Positions 1 through 12,459 of a stretch of 64,000 nucleotides of DNA are shown here, piece after piece (position 1 is the first letter of the stretch; each line of letters starts with the position of its first letter). Source of the stretch: Odobenus rosmarus divergens (taxonomy: Eukaryota > Chordata > Mammalia > Carnivora > Odobenidae); contig NW_004450481.1 of NCBI RefSeq assembly GCF_000321225.1, positions 2,558,931 to 2,622,930 of the forward strand. The letters are read 5' to 3'. The notes below the pieces were generated by a model. That model was not told the origin of the DNA, made no database searches, and saw only the letters and a program-made list of their open reading frames with translations. Both the position numbers and the translations under genes were made by a program.

Positions 1-825
1 CTTCACTCGGACCAAGGGCCTGCCCTCTGCGTAGAAGGGGCTCCTGTCTGCCACTGAGGGTCCATGGCCTACTGACAGTAACATCTGAGCCATTAGAGCT
101 ATTCTTGGCTTTAGTTTTTCTGGCTTTCCACCTCCCTCAGTCAAGCACTTGCGAACTTAAACAGACTAAAAATGCACTAAAAGCATCCTCTGTTTACCAG
201 GTCTGCAAAGCAGGGCCCTTTTGTTAAAGCTGGTGTTCTTGATGACAGAATCACTGTCCCATCTTTCTTTAGAGATTTTGGCATTCACCAAGGGTATCAT
301 GGGGGTGACACATCTTTAAACTAGCCACCTCTTCTGTGCCCAGGGACGTCACTACTCCTCGTTTGGTAGTAAAATAGGGCTTGGTTGTCGTGCAGTGGTG
401 TGTTGTGTTCGGGCACATCATCCCACACTCATGTCAATGCCTGAGTTCTCTTACAAAGCGAAAATGAATCTGAAAGTAACATGATGGTGCAGCCGCCTAT
501 TGTCTATAATGTGGGATTATGTGGACGGCCTTGTTCTGTTCTGTGTAGAAATGGGGCCTGCAGGTAGAGGGCTGCATCCCTTAACTTATCCAAGATGACT
601 CCCTAGGTCATAGGTTGAGTTCTTGTTGTTTGGCAGATGCTCTTTACAAGCAGCCTCTTGTGAGAGGAAGAATAAAAACTGGGGTTCCCTGCCCTGTGAG
701 GAAGTAAAGCCCAGCGAGCCTCTCCTGGTGTGTTTTTCACCTGTGTAGTCCAAAGCCTTATCAGGATACAGAACCTAGTAGTCACCATAAAAAGGAGCCA
801 TAAGGGTATACTCTCTAACCCTAGA

Positions 826-1260
826 CTAATCTTGCCTCTTCTCAGAAATGGATTCTAGAAGCGGAATCATGCATGTGCTCAGTGGGGTTTGGCTTCTCTC
901 ACTCCATGTGCTTTGGGATTCATCCCTGTTGTATGTAGCATTTTGCTGAATGTCTCCTGTGTGGTTAGGCACACTGTACCCACTTACCTGTCCATAGACA
1001 CCAGGCAGTCTGCAATTTGGGGCTGGTGTGACTGCAGCTACTATGATCATTCCTACAGGTCTTTGCGTGGGCATCAGTCCTTCATTTATCTTGCTAAATA
1101 CTTAGGGGTTGAATTGCAGGGTCACAGAATACGTGCATGTTGAATTATTTTAAAGAAACTGCCAGGCCTTCCCCCTGCAAAATGTCTGGACTGTTTTACT
1201 CACAGATATGGGGATTCAGTTGCTTCATTCTCAGTTTGGTATCATCATTCTTTACAAATT
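826..1260 (-). mobile_element. Old LINE-1 3' fragment (antisense)
   Basis: The plus strand reads like the reverse complement of an L1 3' region: 'tagaagcggaatcatgcatg', 'ttaaagaaactgccagg', 'actgttttactc'. Strongly diverged; boundaries approximate. Confidence 0.55.
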
Positions 1261-2540
1261 TAGCCATGGAGTCTATAGAGAGGTCTGGGTCCAGGCCCTG
1301 GCTTGCTTGTGTGACTGTTACCTCTTTCCCACGGTGATAGAAGGGTGATCATTGCTGCCCTGGCTGCCCGTGTGGGGATGGAAATGGGGTCTTCGCCAGC
1401 CATGTACTGACTTGAACCCCCACCTACTCTGTTCTCAGGACCATGCTCCGTCACAGCTGTGCCTGGCCTGGCCAGCTGTCTGCTGGAATGTGTGTTCTTG
1501 AGTGAGTTGGGTGAATGTGACACAGCTGTGGGTGTAATGGCTTGGGTTCTTGCACAGCCTGGGTAGGTGTGGTTGTGGCCCTCACCCTGGCTCTCTGACA
1601 AACTTCCTCATAGGGATTGGACCCCTGCAACGCCCGCCCCCCCTTACATGTGAGAGCTTTGGAAGTCCCTTAGCCAAAAGCCTATTTCCTTCCATGTGAC
1701 CACCACTTCCCAGAGTCTGGGGGCTCCTGCACCCTTGTGGAAGGCTCCCTGGAGCCCAGCCCCTCCGCAGCACCTGTTGTGGCCTGGCTGCTGCTTTTAC
1801 TTGCTAATTCTTTGTCTTTACTGCTGGGTAACTTCCAGGAGAGGCTGGGCAGTCTCAGGGAGCAGCTCCAACTAGAAATCTCCATGGCCTGCATGCTTTT
1901 CTTAGCGTGTTTAGTGTATGGGAACCAAGAGGTATGTTCCTTCTGAAATCTGTTCCTGGTTCTGTTCTTCCTTCCCTGTCTTAGCTGTGGCGGCTCTTGT
2001 GTCATTCTCTGCCTTATCCCTTCCCTGTATGTTCCTCATCCCAATTCTTTCTGTCTACCTGCTTTTACTCTGAACCATATCTTTATCCCAGGTTTGAAAT
2101 TGAAATTTGAGGGGTTCACCTATACTTCTAAAACTCATTAGGTAATGCTGGGCTATCAGAGTGACACACTCTGGGTGTCCTGTTTCTAACTCCCAGAGAG
2201 ACCCAGCTCACATGGGGCCTAGTGTGTAAGCCAGCCTGATGACAGGTGAGAAGCCACCTGGCCATTGCCTTTATAACACCTTCCTCTGGTCATGTAGGGG
2301 CTGTCTGTCTCTTTCTCACTGGGTAGTGCCTGCCTTCTTGGGGATGTGGTGGCCCTGACAGGAACCAGAAAGCCACTTTGTACAGTCAGTGAAGTAAGCA
2401 CCTGTAAACACTCATCCTTTAGCAGTCATGAACTCTTTACACATGTGTGAATTGGGCAGATTTGTAGATTACGCAGATCATTTTCTTATTTTGAAATTAT
2501 TTGGTTTAAATCTACAGTTGAACTTTTTTTCTCTTTTTTC

Positions 2541-2721
2541 TTTTTTTTTTAAAGATTATATTTATTTATTTGACAGAGAGGGAACACAAGCAGGGGGAGT
2601 GGGAGAGGGAGAGGCAGACTCCCCACCGAGCAGGGAGCCCGACTCGGGACTCGATCCCAGGACCTGGGATCATGACCTGAGCTGAAGGCAGACGCTTAAC
2701 GACTGAGCCACCCAGGCGCCC
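2541..2721 (-). mobile_element. CanSINE (tRNA-Lys SINE), antisense
   Basis: Starts with the T-rich complement of the tail (aaagattatatttatttattt) and ends with the tRNA-like head 'gagccacccaggcgccc'. Confidence 0.95.
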
Positions 2722-2906
2722 TCTTTTTTCTTTTTTTAAATGTTTTATTTATTCATGAGAGTCAGAGAGAGAGACAGACAGAGGCAGAGGGAGAAGCAGG
2801 CTCCCCGCCTAGCAGGGAGCCCGATGCGGGACTTGATCCCAGGACCCTGGGATCACGACCTGAGCCGAAGGCAGACGCTTAACCATCTGAGCCACCCAGG
2901 CGCCCC
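2722..2906 (-). mobile_element. CanSINE, antisense, head-to-tail with the previous
   Basis: Full-length copy directly adjoining the 2541-2721 copy. The pair is flanked by imperfect repeats ctacagttgaactt (2512-2525) and ctgcagttgaagtt (2906-2919), suggesting one copy landed in the A-tail of the other. Confidence 0.95.
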
Positions 2907-5900
2907 TGCAGTTGAAGTTTCTGATACCTCTTCAGTACATCTTCCTGCTAGTGCTTTGTTTATCACATGATGACAGACTCCTCATCCTGTGACTGGTGTC
3001 TTGGCTGCTGTAGCAGGTCATTTAAGTGTTTCACCTGCGAAGTACGTGAGGGCTCTGACCAGCCTTCCGCTATGCTAAAACTGCTTTCATTTGCTTTGCT
3101 TTATATCTTGGCAGCCATTTCTCTGCTGTATTGAAAATAGTCTGTACCAGAATTGTAACAAACCTGGAAGGTTGGGGGGATGGCAAGCACACTGGCCTGA
3201 GGGATCCCGTCATGTCCCTCGTGGCTACCTAGCCTGGTGAAACAGTGGGACGAAGTGGGGGTGGTGCTCTGTGACTCCAGGTGGGGCAAGCAAAAGTCAG
3301 ACCTTGAGCAGACTATTCTCAGCAGAAAGTGCCCTGAAGAAAAAGGAGAGCTGGCCTGATGGCAAGAGATTTCCAAGGTGGCTTTTTTGTTTTTTGTTTT
3401 TTCAGAGGGATGAGCATGTGAATTGTATTTTGTGAATCTGAGGGGAGTAGCAGGTGGGAAAAAGAAAATGAGTGTCCAGCAGCCTGATTCCACTCACATC
3501 CCCATGTGGCCTGGGACCATTTACTCCACCCTCGTGAAGCTCATTGTCTCCTCTGAAGTGGAGCTGGTCGTTCTTAAGCCTTAGAAGCTCCCAGTGTGGT
3601 CTAATAATGTTTGTCACAGTGATAATAGGAAGAAACCTTGGGACTTATGGATGTCCAAGAATGAGGGAGAAGAGGGCAGGTGAATGGTCATACAGCCCTG
3701 TGGGAGGCAGGTGATGGCAGCAGGGTCAGTTGCCTTCACAGACGCTGAGTTCCTTTTGCCGAAACAGCGTAGATGTCAGTGAGAGGGGCCTGCCTGGGGG
3801 TGGGGTGGGAGAGGAGGTGGGGAGCGTCTGATGGGTGGAGATGGGAGACATACCAGACGTTATTAATCCCCTTCCCTGGGTCCCAAGCCCTAAGACTGCT
3901 TATTTTTAGAGCTTAAATCTTAAAAATAGTTGGGATGTAAATAACCACTTTGAAAAGCTTTGTTCCGGTCTTAGTACGATGCAGAGTTCCTCAGTGCAGG
4001 GCCTTGATAGCTTTCAGAAGCAACTTTAACACAGCCACACTGTAAAGAAAACAACCAGTCCAGGCACACAGCATTACCTTCCTTCAAGAGGACTTGGCAG
4101 TGTCCATGGGCAGTGTGGGAAAGAGTGATTTGGGTAGCATATTTTAGGGAGCTCACATCCCAGAAATTGGGATGCTCAGGGGCTCCAGGTCCCTGAGCCA
4201 TTGGGTTTGGTGAGAGGGTCTGAGAAGGCCCACAGTGGTGGTCGGAGCAGGGCCATAGAGCACCTTCTGGAGCGGGTGGGACGGGCGGGCCATGTGGTGC
4301 CCTCTGGAGAGGAGAGAGTTAATGCTCTGGGCCTGGGTGGAGCCCGGAAGCTTGTGGGACACCTGAACTGTAGGGTGGAGGTGGACATGTTGGGAGGAGG
4401 GAGAGATGCCTTTGCCTGGAGAATGGAGGTATGGGGGGAATGGGGTGTGAGATGGACAGGATAGTGTCCTGGCATTGGGAGCTTGGGGCACCCAGCTGAC
4501 TTCCAAGGGAAGTCTATGGTTGGCCTCCTCATCTACAGATGCAGGGTGTCTAGGCTTCCCTGGGTGGTGCCATATTCTCTGTGAATTGGGTAACTGCAGA
4601 GCCTGTTCAGTTGCTGCTTTTACGGCTACAAGAACAGGATTACCGAATTTTGTTGGCTTATAATTGAATAGATCTTATAGGGAAATTATGGGGTATCTGT
4701 GGGGTGAGTCCTTTGAAATTTTTAGTATGTCTTACTTTTCAAAACACAACTTTGGCATCAAGCGAAACCCACGTGGGCCATGATGTGTCAGGAGGACTCC
4801 ATTCAGGAGCCTTTGCTCAGACTAGCACTTGCCATGGGAAACCCTTTGCTGAAAACATTGGTGTAACCCCCTTTAAGTCTTGGCCATGTGAAAAATATCT
4901 GTTGTCCATTTGCTTTGTTAGAAATTTGAAAATATTTATTAATTCTGTCCTGGGTTTAGTCATCCTATCTCCTTAGATGCCTCTAGGCTGAGAGAGTTTC
5001 TCGGACTTTTCTTGTTTTTGGTGACCTCAACAGTTTTGAGAACTGGTCATGAGTGTTGTGGGAAATCCCTTAGTTGTGATTTATCTGGAGTTTTTTCATG
5101 GTTGGCCTGGGGCAATGGGTTTGAGGAGGACCACAGATGAAAAGTACCCTTCTTACCACACCATATCAACACCACATGCCATCAGTTTGACTTTTCACTG
5201 TGATGTTGACCTTAATCACCTGGTTGAGGTGGCATCTGTCTCCACTGTAAAGTTAGTCTCTCCTCTCTTTTCTGTGCTGGACTCCTTGGAAGGAAGTCAC
5301 CACATGTAGCCCACACCCCCTCCTCAAGAGCAAAGCAGCTACACAAATTATTTGGGATTCTTCTGCCTGGGTAATTTGTGTCTTCACCCCCTGGATGATC
5401 TTTTACTCATGTTTGAGTTTGTAATGCCATTGAACATTAGAAAATAGTAGTTTACAGAGTTACAGAGACCTTTGAAATACTGACACATTGCATTATTCAG
5501 TATGACAAAATCAGATTAGTTAATGTCTGACCTCTTGGGCTCATGGCTATAAACACAAATTTTCCAAAGTTTTATATTTTGTTTGTCGGAAGCTTGGACC
5601 TTATCATTGGCAACAAATACTGGTAGTTGTTCCTGAAGCAACAGGCTTTTCTTTAACCATTTTGGGGAAAATGTCTGCCAAAGTCTGAATAACCACAGTG
5701 TGTCAGTCCTTCCTTCAAGCCTTGTGAATGCTCACGCACATGCTTTTCTTCTGGATGGCTGTCCTGCTTTGGTACGCAGGAGAAGTGTTTTATCTTGTCA
5801 CAGAATATTAAAAAGACATGTGCTCAAGGGTTGAAGTTTAATAAAGTAGTAGCTTGTACTTTATCCAGGGCTTTGCCTACAGCATGGTGTCACTGCGTAC

Positions 5901-6299
5901 TGGCAGTTTGGCACTACTGTCCTAACTTGGTGTAAAAGACCATTGTCTCAGTGTTACAACACGACCTGGTAGAGCCCAGGGCAATACAGAGGAGCTTAGG
6001 TGGGCTGGGAATAGGCTTTCTAGAGTGGGCAGAGACAAGGACGTCCATCAGGGCTGTGTGCTCACATCTCAGGCAGCAGTGGTTAATGGCCTGCTGGAGG
6101 CAGACAATAGAAGGAAGAGAAGCCTTCATTGTGAGACCTTGTCCCCAGGGACCTCTGACTACAGGGCGGGTGGCCAGATGAGTCAATTCAGAACTAAATT
6201 ATAGCTGCAAAGGTGATGGGGGCTGTTCTGATTGTGCATCATGTTCCATGAGAATGGGGGAAAGAGCTGGGGCTGTTGTCTGTGAACTAGGTGCACGTT

Positions 6300-6415
6300 T
6301 TATGCCTTTACATTTTACAACATCCCCTGGAGGTCAGTGGAATCCCATTCTGCAGATGAAGGAACTGAGGTTCATTGAGGTTTGGTGACTGGGTGGAGTC
6401 CTCACAGCTGCAGAG
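6300..6415 (-). repeat. MIR fragment
   Basis: 'attctgcagatgaaggaact' then 'gaggttcattgaggtttgg' matches the reverse of the MIR core. Confidence 0.5.
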
Positions 6416-7394
6416 GTACGACTAGCCTCCCATGGTCCTACTGTACTCAGAGCAGCAGGAGCAGATTTGGTGGGGGTGGGGGACACTGGTGCTATGCTGG
6501 GAGGGCAAGTTGGCATTTGTCAGGGGAAGGTGGGGGAGGATCCAGCAGTTTGAAAGACAGATTTTTAGAAAGGGGCAGTAAATTTTCAGGCAAAGCAAGT
6601 ACTTTCCATTTATCACAGAAGTATATAGTTGCTGCAAGCTGGAAAGTAATGTTTGTTTCTGGTGTGTAGTTTTCATCTGCACACAGGTGACTTTCTCTTG
6701 CTGTGAGTTGGTGAGGGAGCTGACATCCCAGGAAGTGTGTTTGGGTTCATGTGATGTAGAAGTCCCTTCATGCCACAGTGTGCTCCTGGGTTCTGTGTTC
6801 CTCCCTGGAGGAAGGTTGGTCTGGCATGTGGGTATGGTGACCAGATGAAGGAGGGTAGCGTTGGTGCTATGGCATTTGGGGTCCCATGCTCCTTTTTCTC
6901 ATACTCTCCCAGGCCCCGGGCCCTTCATGAGTCTGGATTCCAGAGTGCTGAAACCCCACCCAGCTTTCTTGGGCAGGCGGCAGCCCATGTGTAGCTGTTT
7001 CTCAGTCAAGTCCAAGAACCACATCCGTGTTTTCACACTGTCATCTCTTTCTCACCTCGGGGACTCGGCATGTGGATGCTGCTGGCTGTCCAGGATCCTA
7101 AGAATAAATAAAAACATTTTCCTCTTTAGTCCAAAAATGGTATTTGATAACCTGAGTTAGAGGTGTCAGAGTTGACAGTCATGTGGAACACATTCTTTCC
7201 CACCCTCTGACTGCTGCTTTTTCTGGGGTGCCATTGAGCCCTCTGTAGGCCAGGGGCAGCCAGCTGATCTGACCCATGGTGGGGGCCTGGGTCCCATTGC
7301 AGTGCACGGTACACATGGCAGCCCTTGGTGTCCCAGAGTTGGGCAGGATTGTCAAGAGTCCACAGAAGCCTGGGCCTAGTGTGAGCCCAGATTA

Positions 7395-7520
7395 TCTGCA
7401 GGCCATAGGTGTGTGACCTCAAGAAGTCATGCCTTTCAGACTGTTTCCTCACCTGTAGAGTGGAGTGAGGATCAGGCGGTTGGGAGGATTACACAGAAGT
7501 GTGCATCTTGGTGGTTGGCA
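7395..7520 (+). repeat. MIR fragment
   Basis: 'gtgtgtgacctcaagaagtc', 'ctgtttcctcacctgtagag' and a 'gaggatcaggcgg' end are MIR core and tail. Confidence 0.6.
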
Positions 7521-9838
7521 CAGAGATGGCCCTTGTAAAGGGTCTCCAAATGTCTTGGGTGATTTTTTCCAAACCCAAGTTACATCAGCCTTTCAGTTCT
7601 ATGATTGTGGTCATTTGTAACAAGTGCCCATTTCCAAATTTCTGAGCAGAGCATACTGAATTGGATTTAGCCTTTCTGGTGTTATCGGATGTTAGCTGGA
7701 CATGTTGGCTGCTGGCGGGGTTAAGCTACTGTGACCTCCTTGGGTGGATGCTGGCCCTAAAGGCTGCCCCATTGCCATTTGGTGTTGGGGCCTTTATGTG
7801 GGGTCACAGCTAATTTCTCTGGCCCAGGGAGTGCTCTATTTCACCCATCCTCACCTTGTCTCTACAGCCTTTGGTGACTCTGCACGCTTCTGAAACTGGC
7901 CCCTGTTGTTTGAGTTGGAGTGAAGTCCTCTGGGCCTCCCTGGACAGGCTGTGACTTCCAGGGGGCTCCTGTGTTCCTAGAAGGAGCCCCAGCAGGACAG
8001 GCTGAGTGCTTCCTGGCCTTGCTGACAGCACAGGGCTCTTCTGCTCTGGCCATGTGCCTTGGGACTGCCCTCTTCTGTGCTGGAGGCCCTGGAGGGGGGA
8101 TGGGCTCTCAGGGCCAGAGTCTGGCCACAGGAGCTCCTTCTCATCTGAGATGTTCAGTGGTAGCTGTGGCAGGGTATGCCATAATGGATTCCCAGAGTGA
8201 TAGTTGGACCTGAAGTCTCCATGAAGAATGATGGCTGGGTTTCAAAAATCTCATCCCCAGCTGCTCACCTCCATGGCCTCTGTGGCCAAGAAGCAAAATG
8301 TGTTCTGACTTCCCAGCCCCTACAAAGCAGGCTCAGGGCTTTTCTCTTGACATCCCAGCCAACAGGGTGTCAAGTTACAAGGCTGGGAGAGGTGGTAATG
8401 GATGCCAAGAAGGGAGTCCAGGGAGTTGAAGAGGGGCTGAGGCAGGCAGGAAGCAGGTGGGCTCCAGGGTCCTGGAGGTCTGGGGAGGGGACCAGGCACC
8501 CATCCGTGCCTACCATCCCCTGGGGCAGGCAGGTCTTCAGCTTTGGGGGACAGCCTGGGTCTGTGTGAAGCAGAGCTCCCTTTCTAATCACACCAAGTGT
8601 CCCTTAGTGACGGCTCCCCGTGGGAAAGGAGGGGGTGGTAGTGAGGGGTCCTAGTGAGCAGCTCCTGTGTCCAGATAGCCATGAAAGATCCCAGAGGTAT
8701 GTGCAGGGGCCAGTGAGATGTTCCCAGGTGGTAGAACTAACCTGGGAAGTTGTGGTAACCATGTTTCTCTCTTGTAGGGCTTTTCTGGAAGTGTTTCTGG
8801 AATGGGGATGCTCATTAGATTAAAAGCATGCGGAATTGCTTTCTGGCTTTGATTCACACCACTCAGTGTAATGCTTGAGGCTGTGGTGGCTCCCAGACAC
8901 ACAGATGGCCCCCTCCTCTCCTGTGGGACCCTCTGTTCACTTCCTTTCTTTTTTGAGCAGCTCTGGTCTCGGGCCTTTCTGGAGCTGTGCTTCTGTATCC
9001 TCACAAGTCTGCATTTGCCATGGCCATCCCTCATGCACAGAGAACTGCTGGTCCTTTTGGGGGGCTTCGAGGTTCAGCTGGGGTGGTTGCTTGGGTAAAC
9101 TGTTTCTTTCCCACGTTCTTTCTCTCTCCTTTGTCCCAGGGTAATTTCTAGAGTGGGTCTCCTTGCTGGGGACAGCCTGTGAGATACGGAGTTATAGTGG
9201 TGTAGGATAGTTCCCTGGGGGCAGAGCTGGGCTGTCAGCCCTGCTAGCTTAGTGGTTTAAAGTGATGATGTATTGGTGTAGCATTGTCTGTCCTGTCTGC
9301 TGGTCGGATGGTCCTAGCTGGACGCTGCTTCTTAGACTCTCATCTTTGCATTCCTTTTTCAACCAGGCTGGATGTTCCCAGTGGCTTTGTCACTCATGTA
9401 AGATGACTAGGCCCATCTCTGTGTGTCTTTGACCTTTTTTCCATACAGCTAACTTGACATCCTGAACACAGTGTGAGACCCTACCGGAGCACGCATTCTC
9501 AGGGCTCAAGCGGAAACTGCAAGGCTTCTGTGACCTTGCCTCAAAAGCTTGTAGCATTGCTTCCTCTGCATTCCTGTAGTTCACAGAGTGAGCCATAAAA
9601 CTAGCCCAGGTTCTGGGGACAGGACTGAATGGATGTGTGAACATGGAGAGGTATGGGCGGTCTCATCAGGGTGTAGTGTGGTGGTCTTCTGTACATGATT
9701 TTGTTGACTGTATTAGGACTCCTTCTTAACATCCACCAAAGTCCTGACTCACAGGTTAGGAGTTGCACTTCAAGGACCTATTGCTTGAAAAGACAGACGT
9801 AATGACACAGAATGTAGAAATCCTTCCCCCCCCCCCAC

Positions 9839-10024
9839 TTTTTTTTTTTAAGATTTTATTTATTTGTGAGAGAGAGAGAGACAGCACGAGAGGGAGGAGG
9901 GTCAGAGGGAGAAGCAGACTCCCCGCCGAGCAGGGAGCCCGATGTGGGACTCGATCCCGGGACTCCAGGATCATGACCTGAGCCGAAGGCAGTTGCCCAA
10001 CCAACTGAGCCACCCAGGCACCCC
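9839..10024 (-). mobile_element. CanSINE, antisense (cluster member 1)
   Basis: T-rich tail complement, GA-rich middle, B-box region 'gatcatgacctgagccgaag' and head 'gccacccaggcacccc'. Confidence 0.95.
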
Positions 10025-10030
10025 CCCCCC

Positions 10031-10214
10031 TTTTTACTTATTTATTTGACAGAGAGAGACACAGCGAGAGAGGGAACACAAGCAGGGGGAGTGGGAGAGG
10101 GAGAAGCAGGCTGCCCGCCGAGCAGGGAGCCCGATGCGGGGCTCGATCCCAGGACCCCGGGATCATAACCTGAGCTGAAGGCAGATGCTTAACGACTGAG
10201 CCACCCAGGCGCCA
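10031..10214 (-). mobile_element. CanSINE, antisense (cluster member 2)
   Basis: Arctoid-type body (gacacagcgagagagggaac, then acaagcagggggagtggg), head 'gccacccaggcgcc'. Separated from member 1 by a C-rich joint. Confidence 0.95.
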
Positions 10215-10225
10215 CTTCCCCCCCC

Positions 10226-10414
10226 TTTTTAAGATTTTATTTATTTATTTGACAGAGGGACAGTGAGAGAGGGAACACAAGCAGGGGGAGCAGGAAAGGG
10301 AGAAGCAGGCTTCCTGCAGAGCAGGGAGCCTGATGCGGGGCTCGATCCCAGGACCCCAGGATCATGACTTGAGCCAAAGACAGACACTTAACGACTGAGC
10401 CACCCAAGGACCCC
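10226..10414 (-). mobile_element. CanSINE, antisense (cluster member 3)
   Basis: Full-length copy ending 'gagccacccaaggacccc', followed by the repeated target tagaaatccc. Confidence 0.95.
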
Positions 10415-10424
10415 TAGAAATCCC

Positions 10425-10616
10425 TTTTTTAAGAGAGAGAGAGAGAGTGCCCGAGCAAGTGGGGGTCAGAGAAGGGCAGGAGGAGAGAGAATTTTAAGCA
10501 GGCTCCACGCTCAGCACAGAGCCCGATGCGGGGCTCAGTCTCATGATCCTGAAATCATGACCTGAGGTGAAATCAAGAGTCAGCTTCTTAACTGACTGAG
10601 CCACCCAGGTGCCCCT
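10425..10616 (-). mobile_element. CanSINE, antisense (cluster member 4)
   Basis: Older, more diverged copy (gtgcccgagcaagtggggg), head 'gccacccaggtgcccc', followed by the target cagaaatcctt. Confidence 0.93.
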
Positions 10617-10799
10617 TCAGAAATCCTTTTAAGTGAATTTGCACGTCCTCTAGCAATGTGCCATCTGTGCACGTGGAAAAAGCTCACCACATGTGCAAAG
10701 TGATCAGTCAGTCTCTACAGGCATCACTGGATTCCTCATGAACTCACAGATCCCAACCTGGAACCAGGTGCTTAGGAAAAGGAAGAGGTGGGTATGTCC

Positions 10800-10915
10800 A
10801 CCGGCCATGTTGCCTGAGCACCCACTGTGCCAGGTCCTGCTTCAACTGCTGGGACAGAGCAGTTCATAAAACAGATACATTCCTGCCCTCCCTGGGTTTG
10901 AGAATATTAAAATAT
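10800..10915 (+). repeat. Ancient interspersed repeat fragment (L2/MIR class)
   Basis: 'tgagcacccactgtgccagg' and 'acattcctgccctccctggg' are hallmarks of an old mammalian repeat; the exact family is not assignable by eye. Confidence 0.45.
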
Positions 10916-12277
10916 TAACCCACAATGGCCAGTTCTCTGCTCTGTGCCAAGCTTGCATTCATGGCAATCATCTCTTTACTGTTTTAGGAAAGATTGGGGC
11001 CTGAACCTCCCTGATGGTCTTCTAGGGTGTCCAGGCCTCCTCAGCACTGAGGTCATACTCACCAGCAATCCTGAGGGGCAGCAGGGCAGGAATTCCTATC
11101 CTGGTGTAGGAGGCACAAAGAGGGGAATGTCTTGCCATGGGCTCTTCACTTACAAGAGACAGAACCAAGTGAATTTCAGATGGCTTTGTGGGGGAAGCCC
11201 CCAGTGTGCAGGCTTGGTTCATAGTGCCTACTTATGTGAGCTTTCGTGAGCATAGCCACAGGCTTTGGAGGGGGCCCTGTGGCCTGTCCCCCGTTCCTAG
11301 CCAGTGTGGCACCAGGGGAAAATTCCTGCCCATCTGGCTCTGGGGAAGTGGGTGGCATCATCCCCTTTCCTGGGGCTGTAGTGTCACATCAGGGCTGGGC
11401 CCCTCTTGTCCAGCCCCAGCTTGGGTGGGGGAACCTGCCTGACAGACAGGCAATGACAGTGTCACCCTGGGAGGCTGTGGGGTGGTGCGTTGACCCAGTA
11501 GAAAAGTGAAGGTACTTTCCTTGGACTAGTTTGCTAGAGTGAGGGTGAATAAGCTGGTTGCTGGCAGGGAAGCCTCTGCTCAGGCCTGTGCTGTCCTTCA
11601 GTGGAACCCCAGAATTCTGCCCTGAATTCCTCACCCCCATGATGGACAGTACTGGGCATAGCTAAGAAGGCTTCCTCAGGCATGCATGTTGTGGGGGGTG
11701 TTCCCCATGAGTTCACTAGAGGAGTGCTGATCATGCTCCCAGGGCCAGCATGTCAGGACCGGGCCAGCCAGGGACCTTTCTGAGGGCACGTGGTTTTAAA
11801 GTTGTGTCTTGAAGTATGAGTTGGGACTCACATGGGGGCCTCGGGAGTGTGGTGGAGGGACATTCATTCCATGGAGTGACCCATAGTGAAGGCAGGAGGA
11901 ACCCAGGCAGGATGTATCTGTGAGTAGGAGCCTGGGGTACAGGGGCTGGGAGCTGGAAAAGCCAGTTGATCGGCTTGGCCTGGGAGGTGTGAATGGGCTC
12001 CAGTGGAGGAACACACTGGGGGAGGGTCTGGTGGAGCCAAGGTGAGTGTTTGCAGGAATGGGTGAGGCTGGTGCTTGGTCTAGCAGTGTCCCCCACTGCT
12101 AGTAAGTAGTTACCTGTTTCTCCCCACCCAGCCAGGCGCAACAGATAAGGGGAAGAGAGAGGGTTCTGGCAGGGAATGGTTGTGCCTTGCCATACAGTCT
12201 CCTCAGGCTGGCCCTGAGGCCTCATTGGGCCTACAGTCCTCTTTAGCTTCCCTAGCGTGTGCAAGAATCTTGGGGAT

Positions 12278-12459
12278 TGGGGTTCCGGGGTGGCTCGATC
12301 AGTTGAGCGTCTGCCTTCGGCTCGGGTCATGATCTCTTGGGATCCTGGGGTCAGCCCTCACATTGGGCTCCCTGTTCAGGGGAGAGTCTGCTTCTTCCTC
12401 TGCCCTTCCCCACTGCTTGTGGTTTTTCTCAAATAAATAAATAAAATCTTAAAAAAAAA
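12278..12459 (+). mobile_element. CanSINE, sense, with target-site duplication
   Basis: Head 'ggttccggggtggctcgatc', tail aaataaataaataaaatctt plus A-run. Flanked by a perfect 15-bp duplication aagaatcttggggat at 12263-12277 and 12460-12474. Confidence 0.96.

Noticed and set aside
10031..10214. tRNA gene
   Set aside because: The tRNA-like A/B-box segments belong to CanSINE heads here and elsewhere. They have tails and target duplications and no intact cloverleaf.
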